Source: Alistipes sp. (GTDB lineage Bacteria; Bacteroidota; Bacteroidia; Bacteroidales; Rikenellaceae). Taken from it: a stretch of 64,000 nucleotides of DNA. The stretch is taken from assembly GCA_017555105.1 (NCBI GenBank), contig JAFZHB010000004.1, positions 33,790 to 97,789 on the forward strand, given 5' to 3'. The notes beneath the pieces were generated by a model. It was not told the DNA's origin, searched no databases, and worked only from the letters and a program-made list of their open reading frames with translations. The translations under genes and the position numbers were made by a program. This document shows, piece after piece, positions 8,889-18,207 of the stretch (position 1 is its first letter; every line of letters begins with the position of its first letter).

Positions 8889-9452
8889 CTATCGGCTCAG
8901 GAAGTTGTCCAACAGGGCACAGGTGGCCTCCACGGCCTCCTCCAACGAATCGTTGATGACCGTATGGTCGAACTGCGGCGCCTTCTCGATCTCGAAGGCG
9001 GCCTTGGCAATGCGCTTCTCGATCACCTCCGGAGCATCCGTACCGCGACCCTCCAGGCGACGGCGCAGCTCCTCGATCGAGGGGGGCATGACGAAGATCG
9101 AGCAGGCCTCGTCACCAAAGATCTTCTTGATGTTGATGCCACCCATCACATCCACATCGAAGAGGATCACATGACCCTTGGCCCAGATGCGCTCGATCTC
9201 GCTCTTCAGCGTGCCGTAGCTCGTGCCGGCATAGACCTCCTCCCACTCGATGAAGGCGTCGGCTGCCACCTTGGCGGCAAACTCATCCTGCGTGAGGAAA
9301 TAGTAGTCGATCCCGTGCTGCTCGACCCCGCGCGGCGCACGGCTTGTGGCCGAGATCGAGAACTCAAACTCGGGATAGCGCGTCAAGAGCTGCTTGACAA
9401 TCGTGGTCTTGCCCGATCCGCTCGGAGCAGAGAAAATAACAACCTTGCCCAT
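8889..9452 (-). CDS. gmk: guanylate kinase
   Basis: Phosphorylates GMP to GDP. The 187-residue protein starts MGKVVIFSAPSGSGKTT (P-loop). It has the GMP-binding SATSRAPRGVEQHGIDYYF and the lid region RLEGRGTDAPEVIEKRIAKA. It lies 3 bases after yicC, a pairing conserved across bacteria. Confidence 0.97.
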   Translation of the reverse strand: MGKVVIFSAPSGSGKTTIVKQLLTRYPEFEFSISATSRAPRGVEQHGIDYYFLTQDEFAAKVAADAFIEWEEVYAGTSYGTLKSEIERIWAKGHVILFDVDVMGGINIKKIFGDEACSIFVMPPSIEELRRRLEGRGTDAPEVIEKRIAKAAFEIEKAPQFDHTVINDSLEEAVEATCALLDNFLSR

Positions 9453-9455
9453 CTG

Positions 9456-10331
9456 TTATAAGATATTGAGAACCTGCTCTTTGATCTTCTCGAGCTCGTC
9501 CTTCATTTTAACTACCAAAATCTGAATATTCGTCTCGTTGGCCTTCGAGCCCATGGTGTTGATCTCGCGACCCAACTCCTGGGCGATGAAGCCCAGCTTG
9601 CGACCGACACCCTCCTCGCCTGCTGCCACCTCGCGGAAGTAGTTGCAGTGGTTCTTCAGGCGCACCTTCTCCTCCGTGATATCGAGCTTCTCGAGGTAGA
9701 AGATCATCTCCTGCTCGAAGCGGTTCGAATCCACCTCCACGGGGATCTTGGCCAGGTTCTCCAGAATGCGGCGACGGATCGTCTCGCAGCGCTGCTCCTC
9801 GAAGGGAATGACCTCCTCCTTGTACTGCTCGATCAGGTCGATGCGGTGCAGCAGGTCCGTGATCAGGATCTTACCCTCCTGCTCACGGAAGGCGTCCATC
9901 CCGTCGCAAGCCTGCTCTACGGCAGCCAGCAGGGCCTTCGACTCCTCCTCGCTGAGGCTCTCCTCCTCACTCGATACCACCTCCGGTAGACGCATGACGG
10001 CCGGCACAATGGCGTCGAACGATGCCTCGATGCCCGAGAAGGTGAGCGCATCGGTCACCTGACGCAGGTAGGCACGAAAGAGCTCGTGGTTGATCTTCGC
10101 GGGGCTCTTCGTCTGCTGGCTCTCGACAGTGATGAAGGCGTCGACCTTACCGCGCTGCAAACGGCGCGTGATGATGGAGCGCACCTCGTGCTCCGAGGCG
10201 CGATAGATTGCCGGAAGGCGCAGGTTGAGATCGAGCTGCTTCGAGTTGAGCGAACGGATCTCCACCGTGATTTTCTTCTGATCGCCTATGAGTGCTTCGC
10301 CCTTGCCGAAGCCGGTCATTGATTTTACCAT
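9456..10331 (-). CDS. yicC: YicC/YloC family endoribonuclease
   Basis: YicC-type stress-associated endoribonuclease, 291 residues from the ATG in MVKSMTGFGKGEA, the diagnostic family start. The C-terminal part contains NRFEQEMIFYLEKLDITEEKVRLKNH and the closing GRKLGFIAQELGREINTMGSKAN signature. The frame is open upstream to 10370, but a promoter element lies there. First gene of the yicC-gmk-nadD-ddl-DUF3109-M23 operon. Confidence 0.95.
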   Translation of the reverse strand: MVKSMTGFGKGEALIGDQKKITVEIRSLNSKQLDLNLRLPAIYRASEHEVRSIITRRLQRGKVDAFITVESQQTKSPAKINHELFRAYLRQVTDALTFSGIEASFDAIVPAVMRLPEVVSSEEESLSEEESKALLAAVEQACDGMDAFREQEGKILITDLLHRIDLIEQYKEEVIPFEEQRCETIRRRILENLAKIPVEVDSNRFEQEMIFYLEKLDITEEKVRLKNHCNYFREVAAGEEGVGRKLGFIAQELGREINTMGSKANETNIQILVVKMKDELEKIKEQVLNIL

Positions 10332-10359
10332 AATCGTCTGCTGGGTGTGAAAATTTGAG

Positions 10360-10367
10360 CAAAGATA
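10360..10367 (-). promoter_or_regulatory. -7 promoter element of the yicC operon
   Basis: TATCTTTG on the minus strand, 28 bases before the yicC start codon. A possible -33 TTG lies about 22 bases upstream. Confidence 0.65.
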
Positions 10368-10449
10368 CAAAAAACTCTTAAAAAGGCGTCAATTTGGGTC
10401 GAGGAATAAAATATTTCCTGCAAGGTGTCGCCAATCAGGAAAAAATGTT

Positions 10450-10457
10450 TAAATTTG
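10450..10457 (+). promoter_or_regulatory. -7 promoter element of fbp
   Basis: TAAATTTG, about 45 bases before the fbp start. A GC-rich hairpin (GGCGC, 6-base loop, GCGCC) starts about 12 bases downstream, at the expected 5' end of the mRNA. Confidence 0.55.
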
Positions 10458-10502
10458 TATGTATGTAGGCGCGCACAAGCGCCGCGATTTAAGCAGAGAA
10501 CT

Positions 10503-12488
10503 ATGGCAAATGAGCTGACAAAACGCGATGTGAAGGAGGATTTGCGCTATCTGAAACTCCTCTCACGCGACTTTCCGACCGTCTCGAGCGTAACGGCCGA
10601 GATTATTAATTTGGAGGCGATTCTCCACCTCCCGAAGCCTACCGAGCACTTCCTGGCCGATCTGCACGGTGAGAACGACGCCTTTCAGCATGTCATTCGC
10701 AATGCCTCGGGTAACATCAAGCGCAAGGTGAAGGAGCTCTTCGGAGGGCAGCTCACCCACGACCAGATCAAGGAGCTCTGCACGCTGATCTACTACCCCG
10801 AGCAGAAGCTCAAACTCGTACGCCGTACGGAGACGAATCTCGACGAGTTCTACGCCGCGACGCTCAATCGCCTGATCATCCTCTGTCGCGATGTTTCGTC
10901 GAAATATACCCGCTCGAAGGTGCGCAAGAGCCTCCCCGAGGAGTATGCCTATATCATCGAGGAGCTGCTGCACGAGACCTCCGATGTGAGCAACAAGCAG
11001 GCCTACCTGAATGTGATCGTGCAGACGATCATCTCCACGCGCCGTGCTGCCGACTTCATCGTGGCGCTCTGCTACCTGATTCAGCGCCTCTCGATCGACC
11101 GACTCCATATTCTGGGCGATATCTTCGATCGCGGCTCGGGTGCGCACCTGATCCTCGATATGCTCTGCAACTACCCCCATTTCGATATTCAGTGGGGCAA
11201 CCACGATGTGCTCTGGATGGGTGCTGCCGCAGGAAATATGTGCTGTATTGCCAGCGTGCTGCGTCTCTCGCTGCGCTACGCCAATACGCTCACGATCGAG
11301 GATGGCTATGCGATCAACATGGTTCCGCTGGCTACTTTCGCCATGGAGACCTACGCCGACGACGACTGCCGCATCTTTGCACCCCATGTCGAGGAGAACC
11401 GCCCCGATCTGAACGAGAAGACGCTCCGCCTGATTGCCCAGATGCACAAGGCGATCACGGTGATCAACTTTAAGTTGGAGGGTGCGATGTGCAAGGCCTA
11501 CCCCGAGTGGGGCATGGAGCACCGCTGCGTGCTGGAGCACATCGACAAGGAGGCGGGCACGATCACGCTCGACGGAGTTACCTACCCGCTCATCGACAGC
11601 AACTTCCCGACGCTCGATCCCGAGAATCCCTATGCGCTGACGCCGGAGGAGGCCGATCTGATGGAACGCCTCAAGCACTCGTTCATGATCAGCGAACGCC
11701 TGCGTACGCATGTCGGCTGCCTGCTCTCGCACGGTGGTATGTATGAGATCTACAACTCGAACCTCTTGTTCCACGCTTCGGTACCGCTCAATGCCGACGG
11801 TACGCTGCGTGAGGTGCTGATCGACCGCACGAAGGTCAAGGGCAAGGAGCTGATGCAACGCGTCGATCAGGTGGTGCGTACAGCCTTCGACCTGGGCGCC
11901 GACCACGACGAGCGCAAATTTGCTACGGACTACTTCTGGTACCTCTGGAGCGGAGCCGACTCGCCCCTCTTCGGTAAGTCGAAGATGGCGACCTTCGAAC
12001 GCTACTTCATCGCCGATCCGACCACCCACAAGGAGGAGAAGGGCTGGTACTATACGCTGCGCGATTCGGCCGAGGTGTGTGAGCGCATCCTCGACGAGTT
12101 TGGCGTGACGGGCTCGCATCGCCACATTATCAACGGTCATGTCCCGGTGCGTGCCGGCAAGGGTGAGAACCCGATCAAGGCCGATGGTCGCCTGATGGTG
12201 ATCGACGGTGGTTTTGCCAAAGCCTACCACAACAAGACGGGTATCGCGGGCTATACGCTGGTCTACCACAGCCGTGGCTTCCAGCTCGTGCAACACGAAC
12301 CCTTCAAGTCGGCCGAGGAGGCGATCCTGAACGGTACGGATATCCACAGTACGACGCAGATCGTGGAGATGATGGGTCGTCGCGAGATGGTGAGCGATAC
12401 GGATATTGGTCGCGAGCTGCGCGAGCAGATCGAGGATCTCAAGCGCCTCTTGCGCGCTTATCGTCGTGGTTACATCAAGGAGCGGTAG
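10503..12488 (+). CDS. fbp: class III fructose-1,6-bisphosphatase
   Basis: Gluconeogenic phosphatase of the FBPase class III type (Firmicutes/Bacteroidota form, calcineurin-like metallophosphatase). It is 661 residues from MANELTKRDVKEDLRYLK; upstream frame to 10425 is ignored because the family starts here and the promoter sits inside it. Metallophosphatase motifs are visible in order: FLADLHGENDAF, HILGDIFDRGSGAH, WGNHDVLWMGAAAGN, LLSHGGMYE, and INGHVPV. Single-gene unit, followed by the serC promoter. Confidence 0.95.
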   Translation: MANELTKRDVKEDLRYLKLLSRDFPTVSSVTAEIINLEAILHLPKPTEHFLADLHGENDAFQHVIRNASGNIKRKVKELFGGQLTHDQIKELCTLIYYPEQKLKLVRRTETNLDEFYAATLNRLIILCRDVSSKYTRSKVRKSLPEEYAYIIEELLHETSDVSNKQAYLNVIVQTIISTRRAADFIVALCYLIQRLSIDRLHILGDIFDRGSGAHLILDMLCNYPHFDIQWGNHDVLWMGAAAGNMCCIASVLRLSLRYANTLTIEDGYAINMVPLATFAMETYADDDCRIFAPHVEENRPDLNEKTLRLIAQMHKAITVINFKLEGAMCKAYPEWGMEHRCVLEHIDKEAGTITLDGVTYPLIDSNFPTLDPENPYALTPEEADLMERLKHSFMISERLRTHVGCLLSHGGMYEIYNSNLLFHASVPLNADGTLREVLIDRTKVKGKELMQRVDQVVRTAFDLGADHDERKFATDYFWYLWSGADSPLFGKSKMATFERYFIADPTTHKEEKGWYYTLRDSAEVCERILDEFGVTGSHRHIINGHVPVRAGKGENPIKADGRLMVIDGGFAKAYHNKTGIAGYTLVYHSRGFQLVQHEPFKSAEEAILNGTDIHSTTQIVEMMGRREMVSDTDIGRELREQIEDLKRLLRAYRRGYIKER

Positions 12489-12506
12489 ATTTCCCCGTTT
12501 TTTGAT

Positions 12507-12514
12507 TATATTTG
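12507..12514 (+). promoter_or_regulatory. -7 promoter element of serC
   Basis: TATATTTG, 67 bases before the serC start. A 6-pair hairpin with GCAA tetraloop (12527-12542, GGACGC/GCGTCC) follows 12 bases downstream, near the expected transcript start. Confidence 0.6.
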
Positions 12515-12581
12515 CCAAGCATAACAGGACGCGCAAGCGTCCCGATGCGATAACAGAAGTTTTTTAGTAAAACAATAGACT

Positions 12582-13655
12582 ATGAAAAAACATGTTTTCA
12601 ACGCAGGCCCGTCGCTCTTGGCGAAGGAGGTCTATGAGAGTGCCGTGCAGGCAATTATGGATTTCAACGGATCGGGTGTTTCGATCCTCTCGATCTCGCA
12701 CCGCACGCCCGATTTCGATGCCGTGATGGCAGAGGCCGATGCACTCTTCCGTGAGCTGTTGCAGATTCCCGATAACTATAAGATTTTCTACATTGGTGGT
12801 GGTGCCAGCACCTTCTTCTACGAGATTCCGGCCAACTTCCTCGGCTCGAAGGCCGCCTACATCAACACGGGCGTCTGGTCGAAGAAGGCGATCAAGGAGG
12901 CAAAGCGCTACGGCGAGGTGGAGGTGATTGCCACTTCGGAGGATAAGAACTTCAACTACATCCCGAAGGGCTTCACGATCCCGACCGATGCCGACTACCT
13001 CCACATCACCTCGAACAACACGATCTATGGTACGGAGTTCCACGAGGACCTCGACTCCCCTATTCCGGTGATTGCCGACATGAGTTCGAACATCCTCTCG
13101 CGTCCGATCGATGTGACGAAGTATGCGATGATTTACGGTGGTGCGCAGAAGAACCTCGCTCCGGCAGGTGTTGCCTTCGCCATCATTCGCGAGGATATGC
13201 TCGATCGCGTGGTGCGCGACTTGCCCTCGATGGTGCAGTTCAAGACCCATGTCGAGAACAACTCGATGTTCAACACCCCGCCCGTATTCCCGATCTATGT
13301 GCTGAAGGAGTCGCTCAAGTGGCTTAAGTCGATCGGTGGTGTCGAGGCGATTTACAAACGCAACCTCGAGAAGGCCGAGCTGCTCTACAACGAGATCGAC
13401 CGCAACCCGTTGTTCCGTGGTACGGTGGAGAAGGAGTCGCGCTCGCTGATGAACATCTGCTTTGTGATGGAGGAGGGCTACGAGGATCTCGCAGCCGAGT
13501 TTATGGCCTACACCAAGGAGCAGGGCATCGTGGGTATCAAGGGACACCGTCTGGTGGGCGGCTTCCGCGCTTCGTGCTACAATGCGCTTGAGAAGGAGAG
13601 CGTCGAGGTTCTCGTGAAGTGCATGCAGGATTTCGCTGCCAAGCACGCGAAGTAA
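12582..13655 (+). CDS. serC: phosphoserine aminotransferase
   Basis: PLP-dependent transaminase making phosphoserine (serine synthesis; also used in B6 synthesis). It is 357 residues starting [24 protein letters not shown] near residues 44-50 and the PLP lysine in [12 protein letters not shown] are family hallmarks. [15 protein letters not shown] binds the cofactor phosphate. First gene of a serC-serA-DUF1015 unit, an arrangement I recall from Bacteroides. Confidence 0.96.
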   Translation: MKKHVFNAGPSLLAKEVYESAVQAIMDFNGSGVSILSISHRTPDFDAVMAEADALFRELLQIPDNYKIFYIGGGASTFFYEIPANFLGSKAAYINTGVWSKKAIKEAKRYGEVEVIATSEDKNFNYIPKGFTIPTDADYLHITSNNTIYGTEFHEDLDSPIPVIADMSSNILSRPIDVTKYAMIYGGAQKNLAPAGVAFAIIREDMLDRVVRDLPSMVQFKTHVENNSMFNTPPVFPIYVLKESLKWLKSIGGVEAIYKRNLEKAELLYNEIDRNPLFRGTVEKESRSLMNICFVMEEGYEDLAAEFMAYTKEQGIVGIKGHRLVGGFRASCYNALEKESVEVLVKCMQDFAAKHAK

Positions 13656-13736
13656 ACAACCATGGCAACCATTATCCCCTTCCTCTATGAGAAGCGTGAG
13701 GAGAAGGCTGTCTATTTCACCTCATTATTGAAGCAT

Positions 13737-14660
13737 ATGAAAATTCTGGTAGCAACCGAAAAACCCTTTGCTCGCGAGGCGGTCGAGGGTATTCGTCAGA
13801 TTGTGGAGCAGGCCGGTCAGGAGCTGGCACTGCTCGAGAAATATACCGAGAAGGCCGAGTTGTTGGCCGCTGTAGCCGATGCCGATGCCCTGATTGTCCG
13901 CAGCGATAAGGTGACGGCCGAGGTGATCGAGGCTGCCAAGCAGCTCAAGATCGTGGTGCGCGCCGGTGCAGGCTACGACAATGTCGACCTGCAGGCCGCT
14001 ACGCAGCGTGGCGTCGTGGTGATGAACACGCCGGGTCAGAACTCAAATGCGGTGGCTGAGCTGGCGCTCGGCATGATGCTCTACATGGCACGCAACCGCT
14101 TTACGCCCGGTACGGGATCCGAGTTGCAGGGCAAGACCCTCGCCATCCACGCCTACGGCAATGTGGGTAAGTTGGTGGCCAAGAAGGGCAAGGCGCTGGG
14201 TATGCGCGTGGTGGCTTACGACCCCTTTATTACGGATGCCTATGTGTATGACAACGACGGCGTTGAGAAGGTGGATTCGGTCGAGGAGCTCTACGCAATG
14301 GCCGATTACCTCTCGTTGCATATTCCCTCGAATGCCGAGACGAAGGCATCGATCGGCTACGAGAAGCTGATTTCGATGCCGAAGGGCGCTACGCTGGTGA
14401 ATACAGCGCGCAAGGAGGTGATCGACGAGGAGGGTCTCGTGGCTGCTATGACCGAGCGTGAGGATCTGAAGTATGTCACCGACATTGCTCCGACCAATGC
14501 CGCCGAGATGGAGGAGCGTTTCGGCAAGCGTTTCTTCGCCACCCCCAAGAAACAGGGAGCTGAAACGGCCGAGGCGAATATCAACGCCGGTTTGGCTGCT
14601 GCTCGTCAGGTGATCGACTACCTCTTGAACGGCAACACGCGCTTCCAGGTAAATAAGTAA
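13737..14660 (+). CDS. serA: D-3-phosphoglycerate dehydrogenase, short form
   Basis: NAD-dependent first step of serine synthesis. It is 307 residues from MKILVATEKPFAREA. The catalytic residues of D-2-hydroxyacid dehydrogenases appear as VVRAGAGYDNVDL, an NAD motif with an altered glycine pattern (HAYGNVGKLVAKKG), and LVNTARKEVIDEE. It lacks the C-terminal ACT domain of longer forms. The frame is open back to an ATG at 13662, six bases after serC, which would add 25 residues with no family counterpart. I prefer 13737, but the upstream ATG is possible. Confidence 0.9.
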   Translation: MKILVATEKPFAREAVEGIRQIVEQAGQELALLEKYTEKAELLAAVADADALIVRSDKVTAEVIEAAKQLKIVVRAGAGYDNVDLQAATQRGVVVMNTPGQNSNAVAELALGMMLYMARNRFTPGTGSELQGKTLAIHAYGNVGKLVAKKGKALGMRVVAYDPFITDAYVYDNDGVEKVDSVEELYAMADYLSLHIPSNAETKASIGYEKLISMPKGATLVNTARKEVIDEEGLVAAMTEREDLKYVTDIAPTNAAEMEERFGKRFFATPKKQGAETAEANINAGLAAARQVIDYLLNGNTRFQVNK

Positions 14661-14688
14661 TCGAAGAGTAACCTTAACACACGAAACG

Positions 14689-15930
14689 ATGGTAAAGATC
14701 AAACCTTTCTGCGGCATTCGTCCGCCGAAGGAATATGCAGCCGAGGTGGCATCGCGTCCCTACGATGTGCTGAACTCGGTCGAGGCCAAGGAGGAGGCTA
14801 CCGAACGCTCGCTCCTGCACATTATCAAACCCGAGATCGACTTCGATCCGATCGCCGATGAGCACTCGGAGGAGGTCTATCAGAAGGCAGTTGAGAACTT
14901 CAAACGCTGGCAGGCTGAAGGTTGGTTGCAGCAGGACGAGGAGGAGTACTACTATGTCTATGCGCAGACGATGGATGGTCGCACGCAGTATGGCTTGGCG
15001 ATGTGCTGCCACTACGAGGACTACCTCTCGGGCGCAATCAAGAAGCACGAGCTGACGCGTACGGATAAGGAGGAGGATCGTATGATTCATGTCCGCAACC
15101 AGCAGGCCAACATCGAGCCGGTCTTCTTCGCCTACCCTGATGATGAGGAGGTGAACCGCATCGTCAGCGAGGTGATCCAGGGTGAGCCGGAGTATGCTTT
15201 CACGGCGGCAGATGGCTTTGGTCACCAGTTGTGGGTGATCCGTGACCGTAAGACGAACGATCGCCTGACGGAGTTGTTTGCTGCTATCCCCGCCCTCTAT
15301 GTGGCCGATGGCCACCACCGCACGGCCGCTGCGGCTCGTGTGGGTGTGGAGTGCCAGTCGAAAAACCCGAATCACACGGGCGAGGAGGAGTACTGCTACT
15401 TCCTGGCGGTCACCTTCCCCGCATCGCAGCTCAAGATCATCGACTACAACCGCGTGGTGAAGGATCTCAATGGTCTGACGCCCGATGAACTGATTGAGAG
15501 GCTCGGTGAGTCGTTTGTGGTGGAGAAGATGGGCGCGGAGGAGTATCGCCCCGCGGCTCTGCACAACTTTGCCATGTACCTCGAGGGTGCGTGGTACAGC
15601 CTCACGGCCAAGGAGGGTACCTACAACGACGCCGACCCGATTGGTGTGCTCGATGTGACGGTGCTCTCGGATCTGGTGCTGGATAAGATTTTCGACATCA
15701 AGGATTTGCGCACCTCGAAGCGTATCGACTTCGTGGGCGGTATCCGCGGCTTGGGTGAGTTGAAGCGTCGTGTCGATAGCGGTGAGATGCAGGTTGCATT
15801 CGCCCTCTACCCCGTCTCGATGCAACAGCTGATCAACATTGCCGACACGGGCAACATCATGCCGCCGAAGACCACTTGGTTCGAGCCGAAACTGCGCTCG
15901 GGTGTGGTGATTCACTCCTTTGCCGAGTAG
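14689..15930 (+). CDS. DUF1015 family protein
   Basis: Conserved protein of unknown biochemical function, 413 residues, typical DUF1015 length. Recognisable stretches are IKPFCGIRPP near the start, SRPYDVLNS, IIKPE, and the histidine-rich ALYVADGHHRTAAAA motif, which suggests a nucleotide or phosphate-binding site. It ends the serC-serA unit 28 bases after serA, so a link to serine metabolism is likely by context only. Confidence 0.9.
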   Translation: MVKIKPFCGIRPPKEYAAEVASRPYDVLNSVEAKEEATERSLLHIIKPEIDFDPIADEHSEEVYQKAVENFKRWQAEGWLQQDEEEYYYVYAQTMDGRTQYGLAMCCHYEDYLSGAIKKHELTRTDKEEDRMIHVRNQQANIEPVFFAYPDDEEVNRIVSEVIQGEPEYAFTAADGFGHQLWVIRDRKTNDRLTELFAAIPALYVADGHHRTAAAARVGVECQSKNPNHTGEEEYCYFLAVTFPASQLKIIDYNRVVKDLNGLTPDELIERLGESFVVEKMGAEEYRPAALHNFAMYLEGAWYSLTAKEGTYNDADPIGVLDVTVLSDLVLDKIFDIKDLRTSKRIDFVGGIRGLGELKRRVDSGEMQVAFALYPVSMQQLINIADTGNIMPPKTTWFEPKLRSGVVIHSFAE

Positions 15931-15949
15931 GCGCGGAAGGATCGAACGA

Positions 15950-15985
15950 AAAAGGTGCCGCTTGCGTTTGCAGGCGGCACCTTTG
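15950..15985. terminator. bidirectional terminator
   Basis: AAAGGTGCCGC and GCGGCACCTTT form an 11-pair stem with flanking A and T residues. It sits between the convergent DUF1015 and fmt genes. Confidence 0.85.
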
Positions 15986-16008
15986 TTATATAAGTGTCAA
16001 ACGACTCG

Positions 16009-16974
16009 CTATTGGAAACGGTAGCGCTCGATCTCGCGGAAACCCAAAAGCAGATCGTGCGCCTTCATGCGGCGCTTTCCGGCAATCTGCAGCTCCTCGA
16101 TGCGGATTACACCCCCACCGCAAGCAACCTCGATCCGATCGCGATGGTCGGTCGTGATCGTGCCGTAGGGGCGCTCATGCTTCTCGGCGTGGAACGAGGC
16201 GGTGAAGATCTTGGCCGAGAGCGGCGCGCCATCCTCCTTCTGGAGCTCGCTCCAGGCGGCCGGATAGGGCGAAAGACCGCGTACGAAGTTGATGATCTCC
16301 TCGCCCGATTTCGACCAGTCGATGCGGCAATCCTCCTTGAAGATCTTCGGAGCGGGTTTCAGGGTCGACTCGTCGATGTGCTGCTGCTCAATCGGGTTGA
16401 TCTCACCCGCTGCGAGTTGCTCCACCGTTTCGAGCACGAGCCCCGTGCCCTTGTGCATCAGGCGATCGTAGAGCGTGCCGATCGTATCGTCGGCTGCAAT
16501 CGGCTCACGCAGCTGACCGATGATCGCACCCTTGTCGATCTCGTGGTTCAGCAGGAAGGTTGTGACGCCCGTCTCCTGCTCGCCGTTGATGATCGCCCAG
16601 TTGATGGGCGCAGCACCGCGATACTGGGGCAGGAGCGAGGCGTGGAGGTTGAAGGTACCCAGGCGCGGCATGGCCCAGATCACCTCGGGTAACATACGGA
16701 AAGCAATGACGATGCCCAGGTCGGGCTTCAGTGCGCGCATCGCCTCCACAAAGGCCTCGTCGCGCAGCTTCTCGGGTTGCAGAATCGGTAGACCCAGCTC
16801 GCGGGCAGCCACCTTGACATCACTCTCGCGCAGCTGCTGACCGCGACCGGCCGGTTTGTCGGGCGTGGTGACGACGGCTACCACCTGATAGCCACCCTCC
16901 ACCAGCGCACGCAGCGAGGGCACGGCAAACTCGGGCGTGCCCATAAAGACAATGCGTAGATCCTTGGCGTTCAT
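16009..16974 (-). CDS. fmt: methionyl-tRNA formyltransferase
   Basis: Formylates initiator Met-tRNA. It is 321 residues. RIVFMGTPEFAVPSL is at the N-terminus, and the folate-site motif NLHASLLPQYRGAAPINWAIINGEQETGVT is complete with its Asn, His and downstream Asp (HEIDKGAII). The C-terminal tRNA-binding OB domain follows. Last gene of a four-gene unit, 9 bases after ribBA. Confidence 0.96.
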   Translation of the reverse strand: MNAKDLRIVFMGTPEFAVPSLRALVEGGYQVVAVVTTPDKPAGRGQQLRESDVKVAARELGLPILQPEKLRDEAFVEAMRALKPDLGIVIAFRMLPEVIWAMPRLGTFNLHASLLPQYRGAAPINWAIINGEQETGVTTFLLNHEIDKGAIIGQLREPIAADDTIGTLYDRLMHKGTGLVLETVEQLAAGEINPIEQQHIDESTLKPAPKIFKEDCRIDWSKSGEEIINFVRGLSPYPAAWSELQKEDGAPLSAKIFTASFHAEKHERPYGTITTDHRDRIEVACGGGVIRIEELQIAGKRRMKAHDLLLGFREIERYRFQ

Positions 16975-16983
16975 CCCTCTACC

Positions 16984-18207
16984 CTATTTTTTCTCCAGAC
17001 CCAGCGTGTGATTCATGCGCTCCTGCTTCGTCGAGAGGTAGCGCTCGTTGTAGGAGTTGGGCTTGATCACGATCGGCACAATCTCGTCGATCGTCAGGCC
17101 GTAGCCCTCCAATCCCACCTTCTTCGAGGGATTGTTGGTCATCAGACGCATCTTGCGGATGCCCAGCTCACGGATGATGCTTGCACCCACGCCGTAGTCG
17201 CGCTCGTCGGCCTTGAAGCCGAGCTGCAGGTTGGCATCCACCGTGTCCAGACCCTGATCCTGCAATTTGTAGGCGTGGATCTTGTTGCAGAGGCCGATGC
17301 CACGACCCTCCTGATTGAGGTAGATCACCGCACCTTTGCCCTCACGCTCGATCATCTGCATCGCCTGGTGCAGTTGGTCGCCGCAGTCGCAACGATACGA
17401 ACCAAAGATATCGCCCGTGGCGCACGACGAGTGTACGCGGATCAAGACCGGCTCATCCTCGCTCCAGGTGCCCTTCGTCAGGGCTACATGCTCCACGCCG
17501 TTCGACTTCTGGCGGAAGGGCGTGATCTGGAACTCACCCCACTCGGTCGGCAGGGGTACGGTTACGCCGCGCTCGATGAGCGACTCCTCCTGCAGGCGGT
17601 AGGCAATGAGCTGCGCAATCGAGATGAGCTTCAAGTCGTGCTTCTTGGCGATCTCCACCAGCTGGGGCAGGCGCGCCATCGTGCCATCCTCATTCATCAC
17701 CTCGATCAGCACACCGGCAGGCTGCAAGCCGGCCAGACGCGCCAGGTCAATAGCGGCCTCTGTGTGCCCCGGACGGCGCAATACGCCACGGTCGCGAGCA
17801 CGCAGGGGGTTGATGTGACCCGGACGACCCAGGTCGGTGGGCAAAGTCTCGGGGTTGGCCAATGCGCGCAGCGTGGCGGCACGGTCAGCAGCCGAAACAC
17901 CCGTGGTGCAGCCGTGACCCAGCAGGTCGCACGAAACGGTGAAGGGGGTGCCGAGCAGCGAGGTGTTGTTCTCCTCCATCATCTGCAGCCCCAGCTCGTC
18001 GCAACGCTTCTCCGAGAGCGGTGCGCAGAGCACACCACGACCCTCGTGCAGCATGAAATTTACCACCTCGGGGGTGACAAGCTCGGCTGCTACGATGAAG
18101 TCGCCCTCGTTTTCGCGATCCTCATCATCGACTACGATGACTACCTTGCCTTGGCGGAAATCCTCGATAGCCTCTTCGATGCTATTTAATACACTCTGTT
18201 GTTCCAT
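16984..18207 (-). CDS. ribBA: bifunctional DHBP synthase / GTP cyclohydrolase II
   Basis: Makes both early precursors of riboflavin. It is 407 residues. The N-terminal RibB domain (1-205) has [13 protein letters not shown] and [25 protein letters not shown]. The C-terminal RibA domain has the zinc cysteines in [20 protein letters not shown] and the GTP-site motif [13 protein letters not shown]. The start overlaps the upstream permease stop by one base (TAATG). Confidence 0.96.
   Translation of the reverse strand: MEQQSVLNSIEEAIEDFRQGKVVIVVDDEDRENEGDFIVAAELVTPEVVNFMLHEGRGVLCAPLSEKRCDELGLQMMEENNTSLLGTPFTVSCDLLGHGCTTGVSAADRAATLRALANPETLPTDLGRPGHINPLRARDRGVLRRPGHTEAAIDLARLAGLQPAGVLIEVMNEDGTMARLPQLVEIAKKHDLKLISIAQLIAYRLQEESLIERGVTVPLPTEWGEFQITPFRQKSNGVEHVALTKGTWSEDEPVLIRVHSSCATGDIFGSYRCDCGDQLHQAMQMIEREGKGAVIYLNQEGRGIGLCNKIHAYKLQDQGLDTVDANLQLGFKADERDYGVGASIIRELGIRKMRLMTNNPSKKVGLEGYGLTIDEIVPIVIKPNSYNERYLSTKQERMNHTLGLEKK

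Noticed and set aside
13662-13736. N-terminal extension of serA
   Set aside because: In-frame from an ATG six bases after serC, but adds 25 residues before the usual SerA start; kept only as an alternative.
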